Under the pieces are notes generated by a model. The model saw only the letters and a list, made by a program, of their open reading frames with translations, had not been told where the DNA came from and searched no databases. A DNA stretch of 64,000 bases from Aureimonas altamirensis (lineage in GTDB: Bacteria > Pseudomonadota > Alphaproteobacteria > Rhizobiales > Rhizobiaceae): NCBI RefSeq assembly GCF_023702225.1, contig NZ_JAMQCO010000004.1, positions 56,384-120,383 of the forward strand, in the 5' to 3' direction. The number at the start of each line of letters is the position of its first letter. Positions within the stretch are counted from its first letter, which is position 1. Shown piece by piece: positions 1 through 8,997 of the stretch. A program made the translations under genes and the position numbers.

Positions 1-34
1 CCCTTCGTGTATCTGCGGAAGCGGCGAGCCGCCG

Positions 35-1393
35 TCAGGCGGCGGCGCTGGCCTCTTCCTCGTCTTCCTTCATGAGCTCTTCGCGGCTGACGGTCTTGTC
101 CGTCACCTTGACCGAACCGAGCAGGTGGTCGACGACCTTCTCCTCGTAGATCGGCGCGCGCAGGCTCTGGATCGCTTCCGGCGTCTTGCGGAAGTAGTCG
201 TAGACCTGCTGCTCCTGGCCGGGATACTGGCGAACCTGTTCGAACAGGGCACGCTGCAGTTCCTCGTCGGAGATGGTCACGCCGGCCTTCTCGCCGATCT
301 CGGACAGGACGAGGCCAAGGCGAACGCGGCGCTCGGCCAGCTTGCGATAATCCTCGCGGGCCTTCTCCTCGGTCGTGTCCTCGTCCTCGAAGGTCTTGCC
401 GCTCTGCTCGAGCTCGCGGCTGACCTGCGACCAGATGTTGTTGAACTCGGCTTCCACGAGCTTTTCCGGCAGCGGGAAATCGTAGTCCTTGTCGAGGGCG
501 TCCAGAAGCTGGCGCTTGACCTTCTGACGCGTCATGGCGCCGAACTGGCTCTCGATCTGGCCACGCACGATCTCGCGCAGCTTCTCGATGGACTCCAGGC
601 CCATCTGCTTGGCGAGTTCGTCGTTCAGCTCGAGCTCGCCGGGGGCAGCGACGGCCTTAACCTTGACGTCGAAGACGGCTTCCTTGCCGGCCAGATGCGC
701 CGCACCGTAATCTTCGGGGAAGGAAACCTTCACCTCGCGCTCGTCACCGGCCTTGGCGCCGACGAGCTGGTCTTCGAAGCCGGGAATGAACTGACCCGAG
801 CCGATGACGAGGTTGGAATCTTCCGCCGAGCCGCCCTGGAAGGCTTCGCCGTCGATCTTGCCGACGAAGTCCATGGTGACGCGGTCGCCGTTCTCTGCTG
901 CGCCGTCCTTGTCGGAATAGGTGCGCGCGTTCTCGGCGATGCGCTTGACCTGCTCCTCGACTTCCTCGTCCGCCACCTCGACCACGGGCCGTTCGATGGC
1001 GATGTCCGACGTGTCCTTGACGTCGAAGGACGGCAGCGTCTCGTAACGCAGGGTGAAGCGGAAGTCGGTACCGCCGCCCAGGACCTTCTCGGCCTCGCCT
1101 TCGTCCTCGGTCATCGCGACCTCGGGCTGCATGGCGGAGCGCTCGTTGCGGTCGGCGATGACCTTGCGCGGCGTCTCGTTGAGGATCTGGTTGACGATCT
1201 CGGCCATCAGCGAACGGCCGTAGGTCTTGCGCAGGTGGGACACCGGCACCTTGCCGGGCCGGAAGCCCTTGAGGCGCACCTGATCCTTCGCTTCAAACAG
1301 CCGGGTCTGGAGCCGTGCCTCGAGGTCCGCGGCCGGCACGACGACTTCGATCTCGCGCTTAAGGCCCTCGGCCTTGGTTTCCGTTACCTGCAT
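35..1393 (-). CDS. tig: Trigger factor, ribosome-associated chaperone / prolyl isomerase
   Basis: The 452-residue product has the three-part trigger factor layout. The N-terminal ribosome-binding domain carries the docking signature GFRPGKVP at residues 43-50. An FKBP-type prolyl isomerase domain follows at about residues 168-250, and the rest is the helical chaperone domain. The very C-terminus is acidic and alanine-rich, as in other alphaproteobacterial forms. It binds nascent chains at the ribosome exit tunnel in the cytoplasm. The length is normal for the family. The gene is transcribed away from tRNA-Leu, which lies on the same strand about 80 bp upstream. Any downstream partner lies outside the window. 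Confidence 0.97.
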   Translation of the reverse strand: MQVTETKAEGLKREIEVVVPAADLEARLQTRLFEAKDQVRLKGFRPGKVPVSHLRKTYGRSLMAEIVNQILNETPRKVIADRNERSAMQPEVAMTEDEGEAEKVLGGGTDFRFTLRYETLPSFDVKDTSDIAIERPVVEVADEEVEEQVKRIAENARTYSDKDGAAENGDRVTMDFVGKIDGEAFQGGSAEDSNLVIGSGQFIPGFEDQLVGAKAGDEREVKVSFPEDYGAAHLAGKEAVFDVKVKAVAAPGELELNDELAKQMGLESIEKLREIVRGQIESQFGAMTRQKVKRQLLDALDKDYDFPLPEKLVEAEFNNIWSQVSRELEQSGKTFEDEDTTEEKAREDYRKLAERRVRLGLVLSEIGEKAGVTISDEELQRALFEQVRQYPGQEQQVYDYFRKTPEAIQSLRAPIYEEKVVDHLLGSVKVTDKTVSREELMKEDEEEASAAA

Positions 1394-1473
1394 TCTAAAC
1401 CCTTCGATTTCAGGTTGACCGACGGAAGACCGCCGAAGTCGATTTCAATTCCGATGCGAGAAACTCCAGGAGC

Positions 1474-1557
1474 TGGTGCGGGTGGAGGGACTCGAACCCC
1501 CACACCATAGGCGCTAGAACCTAAATCTAGTGCGTCTACCAATTCCGCCACACCCGC
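1474..1557 (-). tRNA. tRNA-Leu (anticodon TAG)
   Basis: Read on the minus strand, this folds into a class II tRNA with acceptor stem GCGGGTG/CACCCGC, a long variable arm, a GGTTCGAGTCC T-arm and an encoded CCA end at 1474-1476. The anticodon loop TTTAGGT gives anticodon TAG, which reads CUA leucine codons. Stem pairing was checked by eye. Confidence 0.96.
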
Positions 1558-1806
1558 ACAGCGCCTTGGCTCATCGCGTAGCGCGCGTCTCTATATCACT
1601 GCCAGATTTGACGTCAAACAGGAAACGCCGCAGCGATACCGTCGCCGAGCGTGTTGCGTTGCACCATCCGCAAGGCTGCTATGCGAAACCGGCTCTGGTG
1701 ATGCACGAGGCGCGCGGCTACATTCCAACCATCGAAGCAACGGACCACACGGACCTAAAGCTTCAATCGATTTAAACACAAATACAGTCAAAGGCTGTTG
1801 GGTCAC

Positions 1807-1950
1807 ATGAACATCGTTCGCTCCTACGCCAGCTGGCGCCGTTACCGCGAGACCTGCACGGAACTGAACCGTCTCTCGCAGCGCGAACTTGCCGATCTTG
1901 GCATCTCCCGCGCGGACATTCCTTCCATCGCGAAGGCAGCGACGCGCTGA
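1807..1950 (+). CDS. DUF1127 (YjiS-like) microprotein
   Basis: This is a 47-residue, arginine-rich basic protein. Its second half, with LNRLSQRELADLGISRADI, is the classic DUF1127 motif. Small DUF1127 proteins are abundant in alphaproteobacteria and act in RNA turnover and stress or phosphate regulation (known examples are CcaF1 in Rhodobacter and small DUF1127 proteins of Agrobacterium). The ATG at 1807 is the only start that gives this motif. It is followed directly by two CCTCCTCCC-loop hairpins and a strong terminator, the arrangement seen for the CcsR/cuckoo RNAs. This supports cotranscription of the ORF with a small RNA in its 3' region. Confidence 0.88.
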   Translation: MNIVRSYASWRRYRETCTELNRLSQRELADLGISRADIPSIAKAATR

Positions 1951-1957
1951 ACCTTGA

Positions 1958-2092
1958 AATTGACGGTTTTCGCCGCGGCTTCTCCTCCTCCCAATAGCCG
2001 CTGCGAATAGAACCTGCGAACTCCTCCTCCCAAAATCGCAGGTTTCCAAACGACACCCGCCGGTCCTCCCCCGGCGGGTGTTGTTGTTTTTT
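1958..2092 (+). ncRNA. Probable cuckoo/CcsR-type small RNA(s) with anti-Shine-Dalgarno loops
   Basis: Two hairpins follow each other directly after the DUF1127 stop codon. Hairpin 1 pairs GCGGCT (1975-1980) with AGCCGC (1996-2001), extended by CGC/GCG outside one mismatch, and shows CCTCCTCCC at 1984-1992 in its loop. Hairpin 2 pairs AACCTGCGA (2011-2019) with TCGCAGGTT (2036-2044) and shows CCTCCTCCC at 2023-2031 in its loop. A third hairpin is the terminator, whose loop again contains CCTCCC. Exposed CCUCCUCCC loops are the hallmark of the alphaproteobacterial cuckoo RNA family (CcsR1-4 of Rhodobacter, also found in rhizobia), often located 3' of a DUF1127 gene. Whether one or two RNAs are processed here is not visible, and the 5' end is an estimate. 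Confidence 0.75.
2054..2092 (+). terminator. Rho-independent terminator of the DUF1127/sRNA unit
   Basis: A perfect 10-bp stem, CACCCGCCGG (2054-2063) with CCGGCGGGTG (2071-2080), has a 7-nt loop and is followed by TTGTTGTTTTTT. It lies before trmFO on the same strand, so trmFO probably has its own promoter or depends on readthrough. Confidence 0.9.
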
Positions 2093-2118
2093 CGGGGTAA
2101 TGCTGTAGAGCATTCGCC

Positions 2119-3525
2119 ATGGCACACAGACCCATCCACATCGTCGGCGGCGGCCTCGCCGGTTCGGAAGCCGCATGGCAGATCGCCGAGGCCGGAATTC
2201 CCGTCATCATCCATGAGATGCGCGGCGTGCGCGGCACCGACGCGCACAAGACGGACGATCTCGCAGAGCTCGTCTGCTCCAACTCGTTCCGCTCCGACGA
2301 CGCCGAAGGCAATGCCGTCGGCGTGCTTCATGCCGAGTTGCGCCTGGCCGGCAGCCTGATCATGCGTGCCGCGGACGCCAACCAGGTCCCGGCCGGCAGC
2401 GCCCTCGCCGTCGACCGCGACGGCTTCGCACGCGCGGTCACCCAGGCGCTGGAGGCCCACCCGCTGGTGGAAATCCGCCGCGAAGAGGTGACGGGCCTGC
2501 CCCCGGCCGAGTGGGGCGCAGCCATCGTCGCGACCGGCCCGCTCACCGCACCAGGCCTTGCGGAGGCGATCGCACGGGAGACCAGCGCGGATTCGCTCGC
2601 CTTCTTCGACGCCATCGCGCCCATCGTGCATTTCGACTCGATCGACATGGACAAGGCATGGTTTCAGAGCCGCTACGACAAGGTCGGCCCTGGCGGCACC
2701 GGCAAGGACTACATCAACTGCCCGCTCGACAAGCCGACCTACGAGGCGTTCATCGCGGCGTTGATGGAAGGCGAGAAGACCGAGTTCCGCGAATGGGAGG
2801 GTACGCCCTATTTCGACGGCTGCCTGCCCATCGAGGTCATGGCGGAACGCGGGCCGGAAACACTGCGCCACGGGCCGATGAAACCGATGGGGCTGACGAA
2901 CGCGCATCAGCCGGACATCAAGGCCTATGCGGTGGTGCAGCTGCGGCAGGATAACGCGCTCGGCACCCTCTACAACATGGTCGGATTCCAGACCAAGCTG
3001 AAATACGCCGAGCAGACGCGTATCTTCCGTATGATCCCTGGACTGGAAGCGGCGGAATTTGCAAGGCTGGGCGGCCTGCATCGCAACACCTACCTGAACT
3101 CGCCCGTGCTGCTGGACGGGTCGCTGCGCCTCAAGGCGCGGCCCGATCTTCGGTTCGCCGGCCAGATCACCGGTTGCGAAGGCTATGTCGAATCGACAAG
3201 CGTCGGCCTGATGGCCGGACGCTTCGCCATCGCCGAAGCATACGGCCGGGCAGCGACGCCGCCACCCGTGACGACGGCGATGGGCGCCCTCCTGAACCAC
3301 ATCACCGGTGGCCACATCAGCACCGACGAGGAGCCCGGCAAACGGTCGTTCCAGCCGATGAACGTCAATTTCGGGCTTTTTCCCCCGATGGAATCGCCAA
3401 AGATCGAGGGCAAGCGTCTTCGCGGCAAGGAAAAGACCGTCGCCAAGAAGAAGGCGATGGCCGGGCGCGCCTTGTCCGACTTCGCAGCCTGGAACGCGGC
3501 GCACGGGCTGGCCGAGGCAGGCTGA
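2119..3525 (+). CDS. trmFO: Methylenetetrahydrofolate-tRNA-(uracil-5-)-methyltransferase TrmFO
   Basis: This 468-residue flavoprotein makes 5-methyluridine at position 54 of the tRNA T-loop, using methylene-tetrahydrofolate. The N-terminal FAD-binding signature [11 protein letters not shown] starts at residue 10. The characteristic [10 protein letters not shown] segment and the [16 protein letters not shown] segment, each with a family-conserved cysteine, are present. The C-terminal region with [10 protein letters not shown] is typical. The length is normal. It ends 21 bp before the convergent end of the minus-strand membrane protein gene. It was formerly annotated gid. Confidence 0.97.
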   Translation: MAHRPIHIVGGGLAGSEAAWQIAEAGIPVIIHEMRGVRGTDAHKTDDLAELVCSNSFRSDDAEGNAVGVLHAELRLAGSLIMRAADANQVPAGSALAVDRDGFARAVTQALEAHPLVEIRREEVTGLPPAEWGAAIVATGPLTAPGLAEAIARETSADSLAFFDAIAPIVHFDSIDMDKAWFQSRYDKVGPGGTGKDYINCPLDKPTYEAFIAALMEGEKTEFREWEGTPYFDGCLPIEVMAERGPETLRHGPMKPMGLTNAHQPDIKAYAVVQLRQDNALGTLYNMVGFQTKLKYAEQTRIFRMIPGLEAAEFARLGGLHRNTYLNSPVLLDGSLRLKARPDLRFAGQITGCEGYVESTSVGLMAGRFAIAEAYGRAATPPPVTTAMGALLNHITGGHISTDEEPGKRSFQPMNVNFGLFPPMESPKIEGKRLRGKEKTVAKKKAMAGRALSDFAAWNAAHGLAEAG

Positions 3526-3546
3526 GGCCCCGCCTCGGCTTGCCCT

Positions 3547-5076
3547 CTACTGCCAGTCGGCTGCGCGCAGCAGGATGGTCATCCGGCCGATCTGCGGCTG
3601 ACGGTCCACCAGCCGCAGGAACTTCACATCGTAGAAGAGCGTCTCGCCGGACGCGGCTCTCAGCGTGCCGCGCGCGGGCGCATCCGGTTGCGCGGAGATC
3701 GCCTGCAGGGCGGGCGCCATCGCGAACCGGACCGGCTCGGCGCCCGAATAGTCCAGCACGAGGTCGCCACCGTCGAAGCGGACGGTGAAGTCCAGGCTGG
3801 CGTTGCCGGCCTCTTGCCCGATGGCTACGTCCGGCAGCACGAGATCGAACTCCCCGGCCGGCAAGGCGGGTGCGGCGGGCGCATTGTAGTCGCTGAACGA
3901 CACGGCCGGCGTCGGTTGTTGTGGGGCCGGCATCTGCGACGTCACCGCCGCCGCGCCCCATGGACCGAAGAGCGAGGCAACCAGCGCGACCGCCGGCAAG
4001 CCGAGGAACCAGCGCGGATCACCCCGCGACGCCGGCATAAGCTGCATGAAGCCGAGGACGGCACAAACCAGGCAGAACAGCAGGGCGTAGTAGAGTTCCA
4101 GCGTCCACCCGCGTGCCGACTCGCCCACGAATGCCAGCATGAAAAGCACCAGGGGAACCGGCAATGCCAGCGGCCAGAACCGCCGGACCGCCCGCACCGC
4201 CACCGGCGCCTCCGCGCCGGCAAACGGCACGGCCAGGAAGCGGACGAAGGCAAGATCGAGCAGAAGAACCGGCACGATCCACACCATGTCGCGCCCTGCC
4301 AGGTCTCCCGTTACCGCGACCCGGATTGCGTAGAGATGCAGCACGATCAGCGCAGCGATCAGGAGCGGAACCGCCACGAAGGTCAGGAAACTCCGCACCA
4401 GCCCCGCCAGCCGGGCGGAGGGCGGACCTTGCCTGGCGTCGGGAAAGAGGCCGAGGGTCGCCACGGGGCCGACCAGCAGCAACGCAGTCGCATAGACATG
4501 GGCATAGGTTTTCCAGCCCGGCCCGACGCTGAACAGGAGCCGGAACAGTTCCACCAGCAGCACCATGCCGGATACGAAGGCAAGCACCGCCACGAAGGCA
4601 AGGCCGAAGGCGGCGAAGCCGCGCAGCACGAAAGTCCACAGGCCGACCGGCTCCGGCCGGCGTAGGAACGGCATGACGAACATGAGCAGCAGCGATGCAA
4701 GTTGCAGAACGGAGGATGCATCCTCGAACGGCTCGTGAAACCAGGCGACGCAGCCGGCCACCGCCGCCCCGGCAGCCGAGGCGACATGCGAAACCGCGCC
4801 GGAACGCCCTGCGGCGGCATAGGCAGCCGAGATTCCGACCGACCACAACACGGCAATGGACAAGGCCGCCAGAATGTGGCGCTGCTGGCTGCCCGACAGG
4901 TCCCCGTATCCGGCAATCCACGCGTTGGCCAGCAGCGCGGCGACACAGAGGCAGAGAACGGTAGACGGAAAGCGCGACACCGCTCCGCCTGCGGCGGTGA
5001 GGATGCGTGACGGCAGCGCCGTCAGGAATGCGGCCCGGCCGCCGCGCCGCATGGACACCATGTCTGCCCTTTCCAT
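3547..5076 (-). CDS. Polytopic membrane protein, DUF4153-like
   Basis: This 509-residue protein has roughly ten hydrophobic segments over residues 35-375. A soluble tail of about 130 residues, rich in beta-type sequence, follows and probably lies in the periplasm or at the membrane. The shape and alanine/leucine-rich segments resemble DUF4153 proteins of rhizobia, but I recognise no catalytic motif. It starts 6 bp after the phytoene-synthase-like gene and is the last gene of the yajC-secDF operon, so a membrane or respiratory-complex role is possible but unproven. The DUF4153 assignment is tentative. Confidence 0.7.
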   Translation of the reverse strand: MERADMVSMRRGGRAAFLTALPSRILTAAGGAVSRFPSTVLCLCVAALLANAWIAGYGDLSGSQQRHILAALSIAVLWSVGISAAYAAAGRSGAVSHVASAAGAAVAGCVAWFHEPFEDASSVLQLASLLLMFVMPFLRRPEPVGLWTFVLRGFAAFGLAFVAVLAFVSGMVLLVELFRLLFSVGPGWKTYAHVYATALLLVGPVATLGLFPDARQGPPSARLAGLVRSFLTFVAVPLLIAALIVLHLYAIRVAVTGDLAGRDMVWIVPVLLLDLAFVRFLAVPFAGAEAPVAVRAVRRFWPLALPVPLVLFMLAFVGESARGWTLELYYALLFCLVCAVLGFMQLMPASRGDPRWFLGLPAVALVASLFGPWGAAAVTSQMPAPQQPTPAVSFSDYNAPAAPALPAGEFDLVLPDVAIGQEAGNASLDFTVRFDGGDLVLDYSGAEPVRFAMAPALQAISAQPDAPARGTLRAASGETLFYDVKFLRLVDRQPQIGRMTILLRAADWQ

Positions 5077-5082
5077 ATGCCG

Positions 5083-5919
5083 TCAGGCGCGCATGGCCCG
5101 CCAGTAACTCCACAGGCGATGCATCGCCGCAAATCGGGACTCGACATAGGGCCGGCCGCCGCTGCGTTCCACCATGCGCAGGGCTGCTCCGCCGGCGAGA
5201 GCCGGCAGGAAGGCGGGCCTGATCGCGGGCGCGACGCGAGGAAGGCGGTTCGTTGCCTCGTTGAGATGGTCGCGCGCATATGCCGCCAGCGCCAGCCGCG
5301 CCGCCTCCAACCCCTCCGGCCCGGCGGCCCAGCCGGCATGGTCCGTGCCCGCGGCGGACAGGAGATCGCCGGGAATGAGATGCTGCCCCAGCCGCCGGAG
5401 TTGGGACTCGCGGCGCAGAAGTCCGGATGCGACGGTTGCCACACCGGCATGACCGGCAGCGTCGGCCACGACCGTATCGGGCCTGCCGCCCAGAATCATC
5501 GTCGCCAGCATGATGATCGTGGAGGCCGTTTCTCCGGCATAGGCTTCGAACTCGGCCCGCGTGGGCATCGGGTCGTCGTAGAGATCGAAGATGCGGGCCT
5601 CGAGATAGCGTTCGAAGGCGTCGCCCGGCAGATCGTATCGCCGGATCGTATCCAGCAGCGCATGCGCGACTGGTGCGCCCTGCCCCTCATCCTGCGGATT
5701 GGCTATTCTGTCCCGCCACCATTGCAGGCGGACTTCCCCCGGCAGCGGCTGGCTTACCTGCGCCCGGACGCGCCCCGTCTCGATATCGAAGGCATAGAGG
5801 GCCGCCAGCGCATTCCTGCGGTCGTCTGGCGCATAGGCCAGCGATACGGCGCGGTCCGCGTCGACATCGTCGACCAGCCGGCGACATTCGCCGAAATCGG
5901 CGGCGAGGCCCTTTTCCAA
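5083..5919 (-). CDS. Squalene/phytoene synthase-fold protein, NDUFAF6 homologue
   Basis: This 278-residue all-helical protein has the squalene/phytoene synthase fold: AALYAFDIETGRVR near the N-terminus, RLQWWRD, and YDDPMPTRAEFEAYAGET in the middle. The last motif is characteristic of the NDUFAF6 group, which assists complex I assembly in mitochondria rather than making carotenoids. No carotenoid or hopanoid genes are nearby. It sits 2 bp after the Mth938-domain gene (an NDUFAF3 homologue) and downstream of secDF, which supports a membrane-complex assembly role. The function is inferred from family and context. A prenyl-synthase activity cannot be excluded. Confidence 0.85.
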   Translation of the reverse strand: MEKGLAADFGECRRLVDDVDADRAVSLAYAPDDRRNALAALYAFDIETGRVRAQVSQPLPGEVRLQWWRDRIANPQDEGQGAPVAHALLDTIRRYDLPGDAFERYLEARIFDLYDDPMPTRAEFEAYAGETASTIIMLATMILGGRPDTVVADAAGHAGVATVASGLLRRESQLRRLGQHLIPGDLLSAAGTDHAGWAAGPEGLEAARLALAAYARDHLNEATNRLPRVAPAIRPAFLPALAGGAALRMVERSGGRPYVESRFAAMHRLWSYWRAMRA

Positions 5920-5921
5920 CG

Positions 5922-6311
5922 TCAGTCCACCGCGACGAGGGCCGCGCCGACAGGGCGACCCTCGAGAAGCATGATGTTGTAGGTCCGCACCGCAGCCCCT
6001 GTCGACATGGCGTCGCAGGACATGCCGGCTGCGTTGAAGCGGGCCGCCAATGCCGGCGGGAGACGTCTGATGTCGCTCCCCGTGCCGAACAGCATGAAGC
6101 GGATGTCGGATTCCTCGAGGGCCTTCAGCAGACGCTCACCCGAAAACGGGGCCTGTGCCGTTCCCGTCCAGCCATAGAGGCCGGACGGCAGGCACAGGAG
6201 GGAACCACGATGCGACATGCCGGCAAAGCGGAAGCCCCCGTTGCCGTAGGCGTCGATGGGCACCTGACGCGGCAGGTGCGCATCCCTCGTCTCCGCGGTC
6301 TCGGCCGCCAA
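5922..6311 (-). CDS. Mth938/DUF498-domain protein, NDUFAF3 homologue
   Basis: This 129-residue single-domain protein fits the Mth938-like (DUF498) family in length, with the conserved DAYGNGGFRF strand and the segment IRFMLFGTGSDIRRLPP. The human member NDUFAF3 is a complex I assembly factor. In alphaproteobacteria the gene typically follows secDF, as here, where only 3 bp separate it from secDF. The next gene encodes an NDUFAF6 homologue. The neighbourhood therefore pairs two complex I assembly homologues with the Sec machinery. Confidence 0.9.
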   Translation of the reverse strand: MAAETAETRDAHLPRQVPIDAYGNGGFRFAGMSHRGSLLCLPSGLYGWTGTAQAPFSGERLLKALEESDIRFMLFGTGSDIRRLPPALAARFNAAGMSCDAMSTGAAVRTYNIMLLEGRPVGAALVAVD

Positions 6312-6314
6312 GGC

Positions 6315-8873
6315 TCAGGCTTCCTTCGCCGTGCCGGCGGAAGCGGATTCGGCCTTGTCCATCGCGGCCTTTTCCGGCCGCAGCTTGAAGTAGATCAGCA
6401 TCGGGCCGGCGATGAAGACCGACGAGTAGACGCCCACGATCACGCCGACGATCATCGGCGCCACGAAATTGCGGATCACGTCCCCGCCGAAGAAATACAG
6501 CGCGACGAGGGCGAGGATCATGGTGGCGCCCGTCATGATCGTACGGTTCAACGTTTCATTGAGCGACAGGTCGATCAGCGTGTCGAGCGGCATCTTCTTG
6601 TACTTGCGCAGGTTCTCGCGCATGCGGTCGAAGACGACGATGGTGTCGTTGAGCGAATAACCGACGATGGTCAGCACCGCCGCGATACTGGTGAGGTTGA
6701 ACTCGGCCCGCATCAGCACGAAGAAACCGATGGTCATGATGACGTCGTGCGCGGTGGAAACGATGGCGCCGATGGCGAACTGCCACTCGAAGCGTACCCA
6801 CACATAGACCATGATGCCGAACATCGCGCCCACCACGCCAAGAATCGCCGCCAAGGCCAATTCGCTGGAAACGGAAGGACCGACGACTTCCACACGCTGG
6901 AAATCATAGTCGGCGGACAAGGCTCCGCGGACGGCGTTGATGCTGGTCTGCGGCGTCTCCTGGTCGACGCTCTGCGCGCCGAAGCGGATCAGCACGTCGC
7001 GCGGGGAGCCGAACTCCTGCACCTGCGCTTCACCCTCGATGATCGGCGCAAGGGCCGCGCGGATGGCGCCGACGTCGGCTTCCGGCCCCTTGGACTGGGC
7101 CTCGATGACGGTGCCGCCGGTAAAGTCGATGCCGTAGTTGAGGCCTAGCGTGGCCAGCCCGCCGATGGAGGCCAGCGACAGGATGATGGTGATTGCGAAA
7201 CCGATACGGCGCACCGCCATGAAACGCACATTGGTCTTCTCCGGAACGAAGGTGAAGAAGCCGCGACGCACTTCCTTGGGACGACGATGCTTGACCCAGT
7301 AGGCCACCATCCAGCGCGTCAGGGTGATGGCGGTGAAGATCGTGGTGAGGATGCCGAGCGCCAGGGTGACGGCAAAGCCCCGCACCGGGCCGGAGCCGAG
7401 GAAGAACAGGACCGCGGCAGCGATGAGCGATGTGATGTTGGCATCCATGATGGTGCCGAATGCCTTGTGGAATCCGGCGTCGATGGACTGGATCACCGAG
7501 CGTCCCTGTTTTCGCTCTTCCAGGATTCGTTCGTAGATGAGCACGTTGGAATCCACCGCCATGCCCATGGTGAGCACGATGCCGGCGATGCCCGGCAATG
7601 TCAGCGTCGCCCCCAGGAACGACAGCAGCGCGACGAGGAGAACGATGTTGATGATCAGCGCGATGTTGGCGATGAGGCCCAGGAAGCCATAGGCCGCGAA
7701 CATGAACACGATCACGAAGATGCCGCCGATGAGGCCGGCCATCTGACCGGCTGCGACGGAGTCTGCCCCGAGGCCCGGCCCGACCGTGCGTTCTTCCAGG
7801 ATATTCAGGTTTGCCGGCAGCGCGCCGGCCCGAAGCAGCACGGCGAGATCGTTGGCCGTCTGCACCGTGAAGTTGCCGGATATCTGCGCCTGCCCGCCCA
7901 GGATCGGCTCACGGATATTGGGCGCCGACAGGACTTTCTCGTCGAGGACGATGGCGAAGGGGCGTCCGACATTCTGCTGCGTCACCGCGCCGAAGCGCTG
8001 CGCGCCGCGCGAATCGAAGCGGATGTTGACGACGGCCGCATTGGTCTGCTGGTCGAAGCCGGCCTGCGCATCGGTCAGATTTTCACCCGACACCATCACC
8101 TGGCGCTGCACCAGGATCGGCATCGCCGGATTATCGGTGGTGTAGAGCAGTTCCGACCCGGCGGGCGCCGGCTGCTGCCCGGCCGCGACGGCCTCGGCCG
8201 AGTGCTGCAGATCGACGAGGCGGAAGGTCAGCTGCGCGGTCTGGTTCAACAGGGCCTTCAGGCGTGCCGGATCCTGCAGGCCAGGCACCTGCACCATGAT
8301 GCGGTCCACGCCCTGACGCTGGATGACGGGCTCCGTCGTGCCGAGCTCGTCGACGCGGCGTCGCACGACTTCGATGGATTGGGAGACGGCCGTCGACAGA
8401 CGGTGGTTGATGCCCTGCTCGGTCAGGGTCAGGCGGAAGGCGCCGGATTGCGGCTCGGCCAGATCCACCTCGGTGATCGTGCCTCCGGCCATCATCCCGG
8501 ACGAGATCGGGTCCGTCAGCGGGCGAAGCGCGGTGCGGGCCGCCGCCGCCTGCGCCGGATCGCGCAGCCGGAACTCGACGCCGCCATCGACCTCGCGCAT
8601 GTCGGTAAAGCCGACATTGCCGTTGCGGAGCTGTAGTTGCGCGTCGTCACGCACGGAATTGAGGCGCGCAGCCACCAGCGAGGCGCGATCGACCTCCAGC
8701 AAGATGTAGGAGCCGCCCTGAAGGTCCAGGCCCAGGGTCATCGGCCTGTCGGGCAACCAGTTCGGCATGGCCTCCAGCTGGCGCTGGGTCAGTATGTTGG
8801 GAAGGGCGAAAAGAACGCCTACCGCAACGACCAACCAGATGAGAATGGATTTCCAGCGCGAGAAGTAGAGCAT
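6315..8873 (-). CDS. secDF: Protein translocase SecDF (fused SecD-SecF)
   Basis: This 852-residue inner-membrane protein joins SecD (about 1-510) and SecF (about 545-835) in one chain, a form common in alphaproteobacteria. It uses the proton motive force to help exported proteins leave the SecYEG channel. SecD features are the first TM segment, the large periplasmic region with LGLDLQGGSYILLEV, and the GMAVDSNVLIYERI segment. The SecF half shows GIDFTGGTVIE and LNDTIVVFDRMREN. It is preceded by yajC after a 124-bp gap containing a strong GC hairpin and followed within 3 bp by the Mth938 gene. Confidence 0.98.
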   Translation of the reverse strand: MLYFSRWKSILIWLVVAVGVLFALPNILTQRQLEAMPNWLPDRPMTLGLDLQGGSYILLEVDRASLVAARLNSVRDDAQLQLRNGNVGFTDMREVDGGVEFRLRDPAQAAAARTALRPLTDPISSGMMAGGTITEVDLAEPQSGAFRLTLTEQGINHRLSTAVSQSIEVVRRRVDELGTTEPVIQRQGVDRIMVQVPGLQDPARLKALLNQTAQLTFRLVDLQHSAEAVAAGQQPAPAGSELLYTTDNPAMPILVQRQVMVSGENLTDAQAGFDQQTNAAVVNIRFDSRGAQRFGAVTQQNVGRPFAIVLDEKVLSAPNIREPILGGQAQISGNFTVQTANDLAVLLRAGALPANLNILEERTVGPGLGADSVAAGQMAGLIGGIFVIVFMFAAYGFLGLIANIALIINIVLLVALLSFLGATLTLPGIAGIVLTMGMAVDSNVLIYERILEERKQGRSVIQSIDAGFHKAFGTIMDANITSLIAAAVLFFLGSGPVRGFAVTLALGILTTIFTAITLTRWMVAYWVKHRRPKEVRRGFFTFVPEKTNVRFMAVRRIGFAITIILSLASIGGLATLGLNYGIDFTGGTVIEAQSKGPEADVGAIRAALAPIIEGEAQVQEFGSPRDVLIRFGAQSVDQETPQTSINAVRGALSADYDFQRVEVVGPSVSSELALAAILGVVGAMFGIMVYVWVRFEWQFAIGAIVSTAHDVIMTIGFFVLMRAEFNLTSIAAVLTIVGYSLNDTIVVFDRMRENLRKYKKMPLDTLIDLSLNETLNRTIMTGATMILALVALYFFGGDVIRNFVAPMIVGVIVGVYSSVFIAGPMLIYFKLRPEKAAMDKAESASAGTAKEA

Positions 8874-8944
8874 GGCCGTTCCGGGAAAGGGCTTTACGCC
8901 GCCTCAGCGGCGCACACCGTATCAATGGATTGCTGAACGCAAGC

Positions 8945-8967
8945 GCCCGGGGCCGAAAACCCCGGGC
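8945..8967 (-). other. GC-rich perfect hairpin in the yajC-secDF spacer
   Basis: GCCCGGGG (8945-8952) pairs with CCCCGGGC (8960-8967) around a 7-nt loop. It falls between yajC and secDF on the transcribed strand. No U-run follows in either direction, so it is more likely an mRNA processing, stability or partial attenuation element than a full terminator. Confidence 0.55.
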
Positions 8968-8997
8968 AATTCAACCGCTTGTCAGGCGAAACAAAGG

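Noticed and set aside
125-1510. 461-codon plus-strand reading frame over the trigger factor gene
   Set aside because: It is the antisense shadow of tig and ends inside tRNA-Leu. High GC content makes long antisense frames common; no family match was seen.
7287-8636. Long plus-strand frame over secDF
   Set aside because: Antisense shadow of a clear SecDF gene; the sequence is His/Gly/Arg-rich with no recognisable domain.
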